Part shown: in pieces, positions 13,510 through 20,020 of the stretch
Layout: each line of letters opens with the position of its first letter
How positions within the stretch are numbered: position 1 is the first letter of the stretch
Source of the DNA: a virus
IMG/VR virus record: IMGVR_UViG_3300021976_000065
Coordinates: 1-27,011 of that record
Strand: one strand, 5' to 3'
DNA: 27,011 nt
The notes under the pieces: generated by a model
What the model was told of the DNA's origin: nothing
Databases searched by the model: none
Seen by the model: only the letters and a program-made list of their open reading frames with translations
Position numbers and translations under genes: made by a program

Positions 13510-13679
13510 TCCGCTTCACGAGAAAGGCCCGGGAGCAGCACCGCCACTCCCGGGCCGTCGTCCTGCAGGAGCTGGCGACGCCACCACTGAGCGCCATCCG
13601 TCAGGACATCGCGAAGGAACAACGCAAGGCGGAGAAGCTCCGACTTGCCGCACAGGCTAGGGCAGCCGACAACACATGA
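13506..13679 (+). CDS. Small basic helical protein (57 aa)
   Basis: The ATG overlaps the upstream stop (ATGA). The sequence is strongly basic and helical (MIRFTRKAREQHRHSRAVV, RQDIAKEQRKAEKLRLAA) with a short coiled-coil tendency. No family recognised. The stop overlaps a possible upstream start of the SGNH gene. Confidence 0.65.
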   Translation: MIRFTRKAREQHRHSRAVVLQELATPPLSAIRQDIAKEQRKAEKLRLAAQARAADNT

Positions 13680-13696
13680 CCACCGGGAGAGACACA

Positions 13697-14455
13697 ATGT
13701 CCAAGACCAAGACCATCGCCGCGATCACGGCCGGAGCATTGGCGCTCATCGCGCTGCTGCTCGTCCTGCCGTCCCGGGCCGACGCCTCGAACGGCAACCG
13801 GTCCACCGCTGCAGCAGCACCCAGGAAGGCGTTCAAGGTGACAACGATCGACTACGGCAGCGGAGTGTCCGGCGGCCCCACTGCGGCCCCGGTACGGACC
13901 GGAGACCCGGCGACCGCGGACATCCTGCTGATCGGTGACTCGATCGGCAACCGTGCGACCGTGGCCACCCGTGCCGCGCTCTCCGCGAAGGGCCTGACTC
14001 TGGCCACGGTCACGCAGTCCGGGCAGAACACCCAGGGGCTGGCCGACCTGCTGCTGGCCCTGCCGGCTGTGCCGGGCAAGGTGATCATGGAGGCTGGGAC
14101 CAACGACGTCTATTCACCGCCGGCGATCAAGGCGCAGATCGACCGGGTGAAGGCCTGGGCCGTCAGCAAGGGTGTCGAGCTGTACTGGGTGGACACCTAC
14201 GTCGGGCGGTCCACCACTCTGGTCCACGACATCCGCAACTCGGGCTGGGTGAACAGCTTCATCTACGCCGCGATGCCGTACGACCACATCATCCAATGGC
14301 AGACCGCGCTCAGTGCGGCGGTAGGCAGAGGCAAGCCGATGACGTACTACCTAGACGGGGCCGGAGCTGGCGGCGGTGTGCACCCGCGGATGCCGGCGGT
14401 CGGCTACCCGGACGGGACCGCGTTCTTCGCGGCGGTTGTCGCTGAGGTGTTCTGA
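13697..14455 (+). CDS. Secreted SGNH/GDSL-family hydrolase
   Basis: The protein has 252 aa. The start at 13697 follows ACCGGGAG; an in-frame ATG at 13676 adds seven residues without a ribosome-binding site. A Sec signal peptide is clear: a KTK n-region, a hydrophobic core 8-25 and a likely cut after RADA (30). SGNH blocks follow: GDS at 80-82 (nucleophile S82), a glycine block near SGQNTQG, GTND at 134-137, and D220/H229 (GVHP) near the C-terminus. The family includes esterases and deacetylases acting on lipids or cell-wall sugars. Export by the host suggests modification of the host envelope, perhaps affecting superinfection. The substrate is unknown. Confidence 0.85.
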   Translation: MSKTKTIAAITAGALALIALLLVLPSRADASNGNRSTAAAAPRKAFKVTTIDYGSGVSGGPTAAPVRTGDPATADILLIGDSIGNRATVATRAALSAKGLTLATVTQSGQNTQGLADLLLALPAVPGKVIMEAGTNDVYSPPAIKAQIDRVKAWAVSKGVELYWVDTYVGRSTTLVHDIRNSGWVNSFIYAAMPYDHIIQWQTALSAAVGRGKPMTYYLDGAGAGGGVHPRMPAVGYPDGTAFFAAVVAEVF

Positions 14456-14811
14456 TGCGCGATACCCGGGAGGAGTTCGCGAAGAAGGATGCCGAGTACT
14501 TCGACCTGGTCGGCCGTCACGTCGGGCATGGTGAGTGGATTGCCAAAATCATCAGTTACCGGCCTGCGTCCGGCCCGCGCTACATCTTCGAGCTGCAGTA
14601 CGAGAGCGGTCCGAAGCGCGGCGAAGAGGTCGAGGTTCAGCGGCACGAGTTCTACGTGTTGCCGCTGTCGGACATCGAGGACAAGCGGCGTGAGATGGCC
14701 AACCAGCTTCGTGCTGTGCAGGAGAAAGGCCGCAACTATCAGGGGCTCTTCGAGCTGCACGAAAGCACTCTGCTGGATCTGATTGCGGTGCTCGAAGGTG
14801 CGGAGGGATGA
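14455..14811 (+). CDS. Hypothetical protein, 118 aa
   Basis: The ATG shares a base with the upstream TGA. The protein is charged, with a beta-like core (GEWIAKIISYRPASGPRYIFELQYESG, EVEVQRHEFYVLPLSD by segments) and a coiled-coil-prone C-terminus (EDKRREMANQLRAVQEKGRNY). No family recognised. Confidence 0.72.
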   Translation: MRDTREEFAKKDAEYFDLVGRHVGHGEWIAKIISYRPASGPRYIFELQYESGPKRGEEVEVQRHEFYVLPLSDIEDKRREMANQLRAVQEKGRNYQGLFELHESTLLDLIAVLEGAEG

Positions 14812-15014
14812 GGCTCAAGCTCAGCCTGGCCGTCTTCGCGCTCGGCGCCCTGATCGCCTTCTGGCCGGTGCCGCGCGTCGACTTGAGCCCGATCCAGCGC
14901 CCGTTGCGCGTGCCGGCGGCAGCTCCAACGGAAACCGCTGTCCCGTTGGAGCGTCCGAGCCGGCCAGCTCACCCGAGCTCGATCTACATGCCGAAGACCT
15001 TGCGCAGACTATAG
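14808..15014 (+). CDS. Small membrane-anchored or secreted protein (68 aa)
   Basis: The ATG overlaps the upstream stop (ATGA). The N-terminus MRLKLSLAVFALGALIAFW is a membrane segment or signal anchor. The rest is Pro-rich and extracellular-looking (PIQRPLRVPAAAPTETAVPLE). The TAG stop is that of the first dyad arm at 15007-15014. Confidence 0.65.
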   Translation: MRLKLSLAVFALGALIAFWPVPRVDLSPIQRPLRVPAAAPTETAVPLERPSRPAHPSSIYMPKTLRRL

Positions 15015-15034
15015 ATTCTCTATAGTCTTTGGGC
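15000..15034 (+). promoter_or_regulatory. Leaderless promoter with perfect dyad operator
   Basis: TTGCGC (15000-15005), a 15-nt spacer and TATAGT (15021-15026), then 8 nt to ATG 15035. GACTATAG (15007-15014) and CTATAGTC (15020-15027) are perfect inverted arms with spacer ATTCT. This is the closest match to the copy at 10711. Confidence 0.78.
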
Positions 15035-15118
15035 ATGACAGAGAAGTGGTTGATCACCGCACTCGCGATCCTGGCAATCGCCGGGCTTTGCGCGCTGCCG
15101 AAGCTGATGGGAATGTGA
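15035..15118 (+). CDS. 27-aa single-pass membrane peptide, leaderless
   Basis: MTEKWLITALAILAIAGLCA then LPKLMGM. Almost the whole peptide is one membrane helix. It starts 8 nt after the -10 of a perfect dyad promoter, which argues that it is real despite its length. Function unknown. Confidence 0.6.
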   Translation: MTEKWLITALAILAIAGLCALPKLMGM

Positions 15119-15123
15119 CTGGG

Positions 15124-15372
15124 ATGGCTGAACGAGAGCCGTTGGTGCTGAGCCCGCACGAGCGGGATCGAGTCACCAACAGCATGGCCGTGGGCAAGCA
15201 CGTCATAGCCGAGCTGGACAGGCTCCGGAAGCAGGACGAGGAGCTCCGGCAGCTGCTGAGCGCGACTCGGGTCGAAGCCGAGAACTTTGCGCTGCTCGGA
15301 GAGACGCAACGGGCCGACGACAGCACTCGGTTCGCTGACGGACTGGCTGCGATTCTGGACGGGGAGAGCTGA
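15124..15372 (+). CDS. Coiled-coil-like protein, 82 aa
   Basis: The ATG lies 5 nt after the peptide stop, with only a weak GGGA upstream. The sequence is charged and helical (KHVIAELDRLRKQDEELRQLL) and soluble. No family recognised. The stop overlaps the next ATG (TGATG). Confidence 0.68.
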   Translation: MAEREPLVLSPHERDRVTNSMAVGKHVIAELDRLRKQDEELRQLLSATRVEAENFALLGETQRADDSTRFADGLAAILDGES

Positions 15373-15536
15373 TGGCCTGGGGGGATAAGGCAGCTGAGCA
15401 GTGGGAGCAAGACCAGTCGATCGTTTACGTGCTCGGAGAACAGAAGCTAGCTCCGACTGTCGAGGAAGCGCGCGAGTTGGTACGCCGCTTCGACGAGAAG
15501 TACAAGGTGCTGCCGGAGAGGAAGACCGATGCCTGA
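15372..15536 (+). CDS. Small hypothetical protein (54 aa)
   Basis: MAWGDKAAEQWEQDQSIVYV at the start, then TVEEARELVRRFDEKYKVLPE. Acidic and helical, overlapping genes at both ends. No family recognised. Confidence 0.65.
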   Translation: MAWGDKAAEQWEQDQSIVYVLGEQKLAPTVEEARELVRRFDEKYKVLPERKTDA

Positions 15537-15864
15537 GATCCCGCGGTGGAAGGTCGATGCCGCTCTTCGGCTGCTCGGCCTGGATCCCACTGACGCCATG
15601 GAGGTTCGGATCCTACTCGATACCGGGCATCCGGTGATCGCCTTTGACGGGTTCAACACCAGGCCGGCTGATGTGCGGATCGTGGGTGAGGCCGAGGACC
15701 TTCGCCTGCATCTCCTCGCCATGCTGCCGGGTGAGAACTGGTCGGAGCTGGTGACTGTTGACGAGGACGAGCTGAAGTACTTCATCGGGCCGAAGCTCGC
15801 CGCTGATGGGCTCACCAAGTACCGCAACGGCACCATGGTTCTGACCGTTAAGCGGAGATCGTGA
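15529..15864 (+). CDS. Hypothetical protein, 111 aa
   Basis: The ATG lies 8 nt inside the preceding gene. The sequence looks alpha/beta (WKVDAALRLLGLDPTDAMEVRIL, HPVIAFDGFNTRPADVRIV, ELKYFIGPKLAADG). No family recognised. It overlaps the next GTG by 4 nt. Confidence 0.7.
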   Translation: MPEIPRWKVDAALRLLGLDPTDAMEVRILLDTGHPVIAFDGFNTRPADVRIVGEAEDLRLHLLAMLPGENWSELVTVDEDELKYFIGPKLAADGLTKYRNGTMVLTVKRRS

Positions 15865-16202
15865 AGCGTACCCTGACCGCCCTGTTGCTGGCGGCAACTT
15901 CTTGCATGCTGCTCACGGCCGAAGGCTGCGAGTCCAAGGGACCGGAGACCTTCAACCAGGACGACGGCGAGCACCAGATGTACAAGGCCCGCACTTCGGA
16001 CTATCCGTTCGACCGCAAGATGACCTTCAGGTCCAAATGGGCCAGCTGCCGTTGGTACGTGGACGTCCAGGACCCGGGCGGTAAACGACGGACCATCCAG
16101 CACGGGACTGCGGCGAAGTCGATCTACGTCCCGTTCATCGACGGCCGGAGAGGCTGGGTAGTGCAGGAGTCCTGCGGCAAAGTGGAGGTGCGCAACCGAT
16201 GA
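15861..16202 (+). CDS. Secreted or lipoprotein-like protein, 113 aa
   Basis: GTG 15861 overlaps the upstream stop. KRTLTALLLAATSCMLLTAEGC is a signal sequence. C23 could be lipidated, but TAEGC is a poor lipobox. The mature part is beta-rich with two Cys (SKWASCRWYVDVQD, VVQESCGKVEV), consistent with a disulfide outside the membrane. Function unknown; envelope location inferred. Confidence 0.72.
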   Translation: MKRTLTALLLAATSCMLLTAEGCESKGPETFNQDDGEHQMYKARTSDYPFDRKMTFRSKWASCRWYVDVQDPGGKRRTIQHGTAAKSIYVPFIDGRRGWVVQESCGKVEVRNR

Positions 16203-16432
16203 GTGAGGACCGGGAATACATCTTCGGCAACGGCTCAAAGCGGCGCCCATTCGAGCTCGATCACGTTGTTTGCTGCTCCCCCGACGTCGCGATGTGCGGC
16301 GCCGTGGTCGCCGGCACGGGAGTGGCCTTCGGTAAGCCGGCCAGCTCCAGCAACCTCTGCCGGAAGTGTGCCGACCTGGACGCCAGCGGGAGGCGGTGCG
16401 CGGATCCGCAGTGCCCCGGGCCGAGCGCTTGA
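16199..16432 (+). CDS. Cys-rich putative zinc-binding protein, 77 aa
   Basis: Seven cysteines: C25, C26, C33, C54, C57, C67, C72 (HVVCCSPDVAMC, NLCRKCADL, RRCADPQCPG). The paired CxxC spacing indicates metal binding. Its TGA stop overlaps the -35 (TTGACC) of the next promoter. No family recognised. Confidence 0.72.
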   Translation: MSEDREYIFGNGSKRRPFELDHVVCCSPDVAMCGAVVAGTGVAFGKPASSSNLCRKCADLDASGRRCADPQCPGPSA

Positions 16433-16464
16433 CCTTGTTCTATAGTTTATCTATAGTCAGGGGC
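16429..16464 (+). promoter_or_regulatory. Leaderless promoter with dyad operator
   Basis: TTGACC (16429-16434), a 17-nt spacer and TATAGT (16452-16457), then 7 nt to ATG 16465. CTATAG (16440-16445) and CTATAG (16451-16456) flank a TTTAT spacer. Confidence 0.78.
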
Positions 16465-16629
16465 ATGGGCATCCAGAGCAAGATCTACACCGGGCTGAAA
16501 GCCTTCAACGACGCCAAGGCCATCAACCGGGCCGTCAGTCAGCGATCGGCCAAGCCGATCGCCCGCCGTGTCGGCCGAAGGGTCTACGGCAAGCTGTCCG
16601 GCCGGCTGGCCCGCAAGATCTTCGGCTGA
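16465..16629 (+). CDS. Very basic 54-aa protein, leaderless
   Basis: MGIQSKIYTGLKAFNDAKAI then RSAKPIARRVGRRVYGKLSG. Highly rich in Arg and Lys, with almost no acidic residues, and probably helical. Nucleic-acid or membrane binding is plausible but unproven. The start lies 7 nt after the -10. Confidence 0.72.
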   Translation: MGIQSKIYTGLKAFNDAKAINRAVSQRSAKPIARRVGRRVYGKLSGRLARKIFG

Positions 16630-16784
16630 TGCCGCGCACACGACCAGGCCCGAATCCGGAGCAGACTGCCGGTATGGAGCCCTGGAGCTGGAGACCGCAC
16701 CTGAAGGCCATGACCGTTGCCGCGATTGCTGCCGGTTACGTCTGTTTGATTCTGTCCCTTTTCGGAGTTTGGAGCACGCTATGA
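16629..16784 (+). CDS. Small membrane protein (51 aa)
   Basis: The ATG shares a base with the upstream TGA. A Pro/Arg-rich N-terminus and WSWRPHLKAM lead to one membrane helix (TVAAIAAGYVCLILSLFGVW). The stop overlaps the next ATG (ATGA). Confidence 0.65.
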   Translation: MPRTRPGPNPEQTAGMEPWSWRPHLKAMTVAAIAAGYVCLILSLFGVWSTL

Positions 16785-17299
16785 ACCGCACCGATGAAGC
16801 AGCTGCGCAGTACGGCCAGGTCGTGGCGCCGCACGAGTTCCACTGGAACAGCGACATCCCCGGGTCGGGGACCTGTACCTGCAGCCGGGCGCTCGACCAC
16901 CCGCTCCATCTTCAGGCGGAGACCACCGGCGACCACACGCAGACCAAGCTGGACGACAACCCGTACTACAACCTGCGGGACAGCCAGAGCTGGTTCGGGA
17001 TTAGCCAGCTCGGGCAGCACACCGGGAGCTCCATCCCCGGCGTACCGGTCGAGGTGCGCGGAGCCGGCAGCCTGATCCCGCCGGACGACAGCGAGTTCTT
17101 CGCCGAGCCGTACGACTACGAGAAGGCCGAAGGCACCGACGAGTACGCCAACGCGTACATGCGGACCCTGGGCCGCCCGGCGCATGCGGCGCACAAGGCC
17201 CGCCGCGGCTGGACCCCGACGCACCACGAGCTAGCTCTCTGCCTCAGCGTTGCCGCTGCGATCGTGCTGGTCGCCGGCTACCTGGTTCACCGGTTCTGA
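16781..17299 (+). CDS. 172-aa C-terminally membrane-anchored protein with CCHH motif
   Basis: ATG 16781 overlaps the preceding stop. A short CCHH-like motif C32-C34-H40-H43 (CTCSRALDHPLH) lies near the N-terminus. The middle is acidic and Tyr-rich (FFAEPYDYEKAEGTDEYANAYM). The C-terminus is one membrane helix (LALCLSVAAAIVLVAGYLV) with a short HRF tail, so most of the protein is probably cytoplasmic. Function unknown. Confidence 0.7.
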   Translation: MNRTDEAAAQYGQVVAPHEFHWNSDIPGSGTCTCSRALDHPLHLQAETTGDHTQTKLDDNPYYNLRDSQSWFGISQLGQHTGSSIPGVPVEVRGAGSLIPPDDSEFFAEPYDYEKAEGTDEYANAYMRTLGRPAHAAHKARRGWTPTHHELALCLSVAAAIVLVAGYLVHRF

Positions 17300-17460
17300 T
17301 GCCGGACCGGTGCACGCACACCCGACGGAGGGAGGTGATGTCATGCGCCGCGGATGGGACTGGTGACCTGAGCAGGAACCCTGCTGGGGGCAGGGCCACC
17401 AAGTGCCGGTACTGCGGCGAGATCGACGGGCACGCCGGATGGTGCCCCGTAGTTTCCTGA
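17299..17460 (+). CDS. Small Cys-rich protein (53 aa)
   Basis: The ATG at 17299 shares a base with the upstream TGA. An in-frame ATG at 17338 with GGAGG about 7 nt upstream would give 40 residues. The C-terminal KCRYCGEIDGHAGWC (C36, C39, H45, C49) has the same C-x5-H spacing as the CCHH proteins here, with the last His replaced by Cys. Probably metal-binding. Confidence 0.6.
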   Translation: MPDRCTHTRRREVMSCAADGTGDLSRNPAGGRATKCRYCGEIDGHAGWCPVVS

Positions 17461-17462
17461 CC

Positions 17463-17492
17463 TTCTTGCCAATTCTGTAAGATCTCTATAAC
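17463..17492 (+). promoter_or_regulatory. Promoter with degenerate dyad operator
   Basis: CTGTAA-GATCT-CTATAA (17475-17491) has the dyad's 6-5-6 geometry. TATAAC (17487-17492) is a good -10. TTGCCA (17466-17471) or TTCTTG (17463-17468) could serve as -35. The next gene starts 42 nt later with its own ribosome-binding site. Confidence 0.6.
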
Positions 17493-17533
17493 CTGAGCAC
17501 TCAACCGAACGACCAACAGATACCGGGAGAGCC

Positions 17534-18229
17534 ATGAACCACCGCAAGCCCACCACCGCCAGCAAGATCCGAGCCGCCCTCCGACGCTTCAGCGTGCCGC
17601 TGGCCGTCACCACCGCACTGTTCGGCGCCGGCCTGCTCACGACGGCCGACGCCGCGGTGAAGCCCGACTGCAAGACCCTCAGCTACCCGCTGTGCAACCG
17701 GTCCGTGGCTGCCGCCCAGGTGGTCGACAACTCGCTGCCGAAGTCGAAGATCGTCCCAGCCGACCGTGACGCGTTCCTGAAGGACACGAACACGCCGGAC
17801 GTGAAGGGCGGCGCGGAGCCGCTGTTCGTCAACGTGACACCGAAGGTCATCGCGGACATCGGCGGTACGTTCTCGACCCGCCACACCCCGGTTGGCACGT
17901 TCGTTCTGCCGAAGGGCACGTGGCTCGTCAACCTGAACGCGAAGTTCAGCCGAACGACTGGCTACACACCAGCCGAGGTTGCGGCTGCCAACTACCCGGA
18001 CGTCCAGCCGATGCTCCAGATCGTTGGTGGCAGCAACTACGTCACGGTCATGGGCAACAGCATCGCCCCGAACGTTGGCGCGGACCTGACCGGTTCGGCC
18101 GTCGGCCTCATCACGGTCTCGGCGGACACCACGTTCACGATCAACGCGTTCGGCTACAACTCGGCTCGCGGTTCCCAAGGCTCCGGCGAGATCACGGCTC
18201 AGGCCGTCGTGGTAGCGGTTCGCGCCTGA
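17534..18229 (+). CDS. Secreted beta-rich protein (possible C1q/TNF-like fold), 231 aa
   Basis: ATG 17534 has ACCGGGAG 4-5 nt upstream. A Sec signal peptide (basic residues 4-18, hydrophobic core 21-35, cut likely after TTADA at 40) precedes the mature protein. Two close cysteines (C46, C54) may form a disulfide. The C-terminal 110 residues alternate in beta strands (VGTFVLPKGTWLVNLNAKF, GLITVSADTTFTINAFGY, ITAQAVVVAVRA), a layout like C1q-type jelly rolls. It has its own promoter and a hairpin after it, so it is a separate transcription unit. A host-surface role is inferred; no enzyme motif is seen. Confidence 0.75.
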   Translation: MNHRKPTTASKIRAALRRFSVPLAVTTALFGAGLLTTADAAVKPDCKTLSYPLCNRSVAAAQVVDNSLPKSKIVPADRDAFLKDTNTPDVKGGAEPLFVNVTPKVIADIGGTFSTRHTPVGTFVLPKGTWLVNLNAKFSRTTGYTPAEVAAANYPDVQPMLQIVGGSNYVTVMGNSIAPNVGADLTGSAVGLITVSADTTFTINAFGYNSARGSQGSGEITAQAVVVAVRA

Positions 18230-18236
18230 CAAGACC

Positions 18237-18277
18237 GGCGGCCGGTCCCGGATGCCCCCGCCCCGGGGCCGGCCGCC
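18237..18277 (+). terminator. GC-rich stem-loop, possible terminator
   Basis: GGCGGCCGG (18237-18245) pairs with CCGGCCGCC (18269-18277), with further pairing of CCCGG and CCGGG inside. Only TT follows, so it may be a weak terminator or an mRNA 3'-end stabiliser. Confidence 0.5.
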
Positions 18278-18295
18278 TTACCGGGAGGAAAGGCC

Positions 18296-18646
18296 ATGCA
18301 CAACGAATACGCGATGCGGGCCTGGTTCCTGGTCTGGAACTCCGGGGTGCGGGCAGCCCGGGAGATGTACGACCTGAACCGGGAAGCCGAGACGGATCGG
18401 TCCTTGCGCACCCAACTGAACATCGAGTTCAGGGCTGCCGAGGCCGAGCAGGACGGGCGCAAGGCAGAAGCCCGAGTGCGGACGCCTCCCAAGCCGAAGA
18501 TGTGCAGGAACCGGCTCCACGAGCTGACGCCACAGAACATCGTCAATGTGCGACGGTGCCTGGCCTGTAAGGAAGCCTGGGCGAAGCGGAACGACGGAAG
18601 GCATGCCGAGAAGATGCGGCTCCGGAAGCTGAGGGAGGCCGCATGA
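18296..18646 (+). CDS. 116-aa protein with C-terminal zinc-like motif
   Basis: ATG 18296 follows ACCGGGAGG. A helical N-terminus (WFLVWNSGVRAAREMYDLNRE, FRAAEAEQDGRKAEAR) precedes C70, H75, C88 and C91 in MCRNRLHE and RRCLACKEAWAKR. This C/H pattern is common in small actinophage proteins and may be HNH-related or simply structural. The C-terminus is basic. Function unknown. Confidence 0.72.
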   Translation: MHNEYAMRAWFLVWNSGVRAAREMYDLNREAETDRSLRTQLNIEFRAAEAEQDGRKAEARVRTPPKPKMCRNRLHELTPQNIVNVRRCLACKEAWAKRNDGRHAEKMRLRKLREAA

Positions 18647-19011
18647 ACCGGCCGACAGGGCTGGACTGGTCCGCCATCACCGACCAGTACCTGGCCCAGG
18701 GCGGCGAGTTGGAGCCCGAGGTGTGGCGACCCGATGCGCCGGCCAAGGCCAAGCAGCCGTACGTTCCACGCACCAGGCAACGGCCGGACCGGATCCCGAC
18801 CGGGGAACCGCGAGGACCGGACCGGATGTTCTCCGATGTGCAGGAGCAGCAGATCCTTGCCGAGTACAACGAAGGCGCCAGCTCACTGAAGCTGGGCGGG
18901 CAGTACGGCGTGATGCCGTCCACCATCCGGAAGATCGTTCTCCGGCAGGGCGGGACACCAAGGTCCCAGTCCGAAGCAATGAAACTGTCACGTAACCGGG
19001 AGAAGATATGA
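18643..19011 (+). CDS. Helix-turn-helix DNA-binding protein, 122 aa
   Basis: The ATG overlaps the upstream stop (ATGA). The N-terminal half is Pro/Arg-rich and extended. The C-terminal HTH spans about 66-105 (QEQQILAEYNEGASSLKLGG then QYGVMPSTIRKIVLRQGG), of the homeodomain-like or resolvase type. Probably a regulator of DNA transactions. Its target is unknown. Confidence 0.75.
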   Translation: MNRPTGLDWSAITDQYLAQGGELEPEVWRPDAPAKAKQPYVPRTRQRPDRIPTGEPRGPDRMFSDVQEQQILAEYNEGASSLKLGGQYGVMPSTIRKIVLRQGGTPRSQSEAMKLSRNREKI

Positions 19012-19328
19012 CCACCGAAGCAACCGATCCAGTCTCCGACGCGCTGAACGATCTGACCAATGGCACTCTGGCGCCGGGAAGGATCTCCGTGTCCCGGGTC
19101 GACGCCTTCGATCGCAGCGCGGACGTCAACCACCCGATGCACTACGGCGGCGAGGACAACCCGTACGAGGCCATCAAGGTCATTCAGGCCTGGGAGCTGG
19201 ACTTCGAGCTCGGCAGCGTCCTGAAGTACGTCGCGCGCGCCGGCAAGAAGCAGGGAGAGGACGCGCTGACCGACCTGAACAAGGCGGCCAGGTACCTGCA
19301 GTTCGAGATCGACAAGATGTCCCGATGA
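19008..19328 (+). CDS. DUF3310 protein (T7 gp1.7-like, proposed nucleotide kinase)
   Basis: ATG 19008 follows ACCGGGAG with 5 nt spacing. The diagnostic NHPMHYGG at 41-48 is followed by YEAIKVIQAWELDFELGSVLK and YVARAGKK (73-81), then DLNKAARYLQFEID. This is the DUF3310 signature. The family includes T7 gp1.7, described as a nucleoside monophosphate kinase, so a role in the phage dNTP supply is possible. At 106 aa the protein is essentially the domain plus a 35-residue leader. Confidence 0.85.
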   Translation: MTTEATDPVSDALNDLTNGTLAPGRISVSRVDAFDRSADVNHPMHYGGEDNPYEAIKVIQAWELDFELGSVLKYVARAGKKQGEDALTDLNKAARYLQFEIDKMSR

Positions 19329-19522
19329 GCCTCACGCTGTCGGATGCCGAGATGCAGATCGAAGGTGAGCGGCTGAAGTCCACCTGGCAGGCTGGTTTCG
19401 AGGCGGCCCGGCACTGGCCGAACCACACGATGCCGACGCTGCAGGTCACCTGGCACGGCAACAGCCCGAAGATCACCGTGAACTGGAAAGACGGGCAGAA
19501 CCGGCCGGGGTGGATTACGTGA
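19325..19522 (+). CDS. Small hypothetical protein (65 aa)
   Basis: The ATG overlaps the DUF3310 stop (ATGA). SLTLSDAEMQIEGERLKSTW is helical, then LQVTWHGNSPKITVNWKDG looks like a beta-hairpin. No family recognised. Confidence 0.68.
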   Translation: MSLTLSDAEMQIEGERLKSTWQAGFEAARHWPNHTMPTLQVTWHGNSPKITVNWKDGQNRPGWIT

Positions 19523-19980
19523 CCGTTGTCGAGACCTGGAACATCGCCTCCGAGCACATCACCCGGAGGTGGTGGCAGGTCAAGGTCTACGACACCGCGG
19601 AGGCGTTGCGGAAGGCCGCACACCGATACCATCCGGGGCTCGGCAAAGGGTACTGGGGGCCGGAGACCGTGGGCTGTTGCCAGCAGACCCGGGCATGGGT
19701 TGAGAACGGCAAGGATGTCTCCGACCCGGCCAACTTCCTCTGGCCGCCGAACTTTGCCGGCGTCATCCGGCTGGTGCAGACCGAACTCTGGCCCGAGGTT
19801 ATCTATCACGAGTTGCTGCACGCGGCTTGTGCGGCGTACCGGATGAATGTCGCAGCCCGGATCGATCTTGGAAACGCCTACGGCCCGCAGGGCGATCTGT
19901 CCCGGGAAGAGGACCTGGCCTACATCTACGGCCAGCTCGCCGCCGACATGGACACCGCGCTCCGGAAACGGGTAGCCTGA
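19519..19980 (+). CDS. HExxH putative metallopeptidase-like protein, 153 aa
   Basis: GTG 19519 overlaps the upstream stop (GTGA). A GTG at 19510 would add three residues. The zinc-binding helix is EVIYHELLHAACAAYRM (H97, E98, H101). A downstream acidic helix, SREEDLAYIYGQLAADM, could supply the third ligand (E130 or E131), as in gluzincin-like and ImmA-like folds. No signal peptide, so it would act in the cytoplasm. It could process a phage or host protein, or the fold may be inactive. A strong terminator follows. Confidence 0.65.
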   Translation: MTVVETWNIASEHITRRWWQVKVYDTAEALRKAAHRYHPGLGKGYWGPETVGCCQQTRAWVENGKDVSDPANFLWPPNFAGVIRLVQTELWPEVIYHELLHAACAAYRMNVAARIDLGNAYGPQGDLSREEDLAYIYGQLAADMDTALRKRVA

Positions 19981-20020
19981 TCCCGGACATCCGTTCGAGC
20001 CTGCAGGGGATCGGACGGCA

